Of a DNA stretch of 7,683 nt, positions 7,277 to 7,683 are shown piece by piece (the first letter of the stretch is position 1; each line of letters opens with the position of its first letter). The notes below the pieces were generated by a model. The model saw nothing but the letters and a program-made list of their open reading frames with translations, was not told the DNA's origin and searched no databases. This DNA is from Methylococcaceae bacterium (GTDB lineage: Bacteria > Pseudomonadota > Gammaproteobacteria > Methylococcales > Methylomonadaceae). Made by a program: the position numbers and the translations under genes. Where the stretch lies: the NCBI GenBank assembly GCA_947505055.1, contig CANNLO010000219.1, positions 1-7,683 on the forward strand, read 5' to 3'.

Positions 7277-7683
7277 TTACAATTTATATTTCCTAATCTT
7301 AGGCACTTGCTTCCCACTCTCAGTCATCACTAAATCAATATACTCACCCTTTTGCTCCGGCCCATAACTCACATGAATGGGCCTATCTTCCCCATAAAAA
7401 TACAGCCGATCAAAAGGCGTGTTTTCTGCTACCCAATCGGCAACTTCTCGCATGTTTTCATCTTCAACGATAAAGTCAATGGCAGCACCTAGGCGTGGAC
7501 AGATGATAGTCTTTTTACTGTTGGTTTCGTGGGCGGCATGTTGATCTAATTTTGGTGCAACTCGCCCTTTAATATGCTTACCTAAGTCATGAGAGCAAAA
7601 ACCATAGCTTAGTTTAATCATGCCAAAGTAATCAATCACTGGGTCTAAAACATGGCTGGCTAAGTCATATAAGGCGGTATAGC
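7277..7683 (-). CDS. Peptidase M15-like domain protein (N-terminus outside window)
   Basis: The C-terminal 134 residues of a minus-strand protein whose frame stays open to the window edge. It resembles zinc-dependent M15 carboxypeptidase-like domains. LYDLASHVLDPVIDYFG matches the usual opening helix. LSYGF stands where M15 proteins have the SGYR strand. GAAID (Asp codon 7475-7477) matches the GxAxD part of the zinc motif, and IHVSYG (His codon 7373-7375) matches the last zinc ligand. The first His of the SxHxxGxAxD motif is replaced by Pro; candidate histidines lie in DQHAAHE about 16-19 residues before the Asp. A GTG at 7639 is a poor start because conserved sequence precedes it. Substrate is unknown. 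The gene converges on brxL, so it is not in the BREX operon and may be a flanking gene or a separate defence or phage-derived gene. Confidence 0.6.
   Translation of the reverse strand, partial: YTALYDLASHVLDPVIDYFGMIKLSYGFCSHDLGKHIKGRVAPKLDQHAAHETNSKKTIICPRLGAAIDFIVEDENMREVADWVAENTPFDRLYFYGEDRPIHVSYGPEQKGEYIDLVMTESGKQVPKIRKYKL

Noticed and set aside
7637..7639. GTG as the start of the minus-strand gene
   Set aside because: M15-like sequence continues upstream of it to the window edge, so the gene is better read as partial.

Overview
The window carries the downstream part of a phage-defence operon of the BREX / Pgl family. Three plus-strand genes are packed end to end: a large P-loop ATPase (BrxC/PglY type, cut by the left edge), a PglZ alkaline-phosphatase-superfamily protein, and a short BrxL AAA+ protein. 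A convergent minus-strand gene, cut by the right edge, encodes a peptidase M15-like domain. The base composition (about 40% G+C in sampled lines), codon use and protein style suggest a moderately AT-rich gammaproteobacterium. That is a loose inference, and nothing here fixes a genus.

Layout. Positions 1-3471 hold most of brxC/pglY, with Walker A at 34-57 and Walker B around 622-642. Its stop overlaps the pglZ start by four bases (ATGA). pglZ runs 3468-5759 and overlaps the TTG start of brxL by four bases (TTGA). brxL ends at 7147. A 129-bp convergent gap follows, with one perfect 13-bp-arm inverted repeat and one weaker hairpin. The M15-like gene occupies 7277-7683 on the minus strand and continues beyond the window.

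How the genes fit together. The order ATPase - pglZ - brxL, with the short BrxL lacking a Lon-like C-terminal domain, best matches the type 4 BREX arrangement or the related Pbe restriction module that accompanies Dnd phosphorothioation genes. In those systems a DNA-marking enzyme (PglX methyltransferase, or a DndC/BrxP PAPS-reductase-like protein) lets these effector proteins tell self from phage DNA. No marking enzyme lies in the window. It would be expected upstream of position 1, so the exact subtype cannot be settled here. The two four-base overlaps imply one polycistronic mRNA with translational coupling, and the operon promoter must lie left of the window.

No tRNA, rRNA, CRISPR array, insertion sequence or attachment site was seen. 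The main structural oddities are a perfect 25-bp palindrome inside the ATPase gene, the palindrome after brxL, a drop in G+C in brxL, and a displaced zinc-ligand histidine in the M15-like protein.
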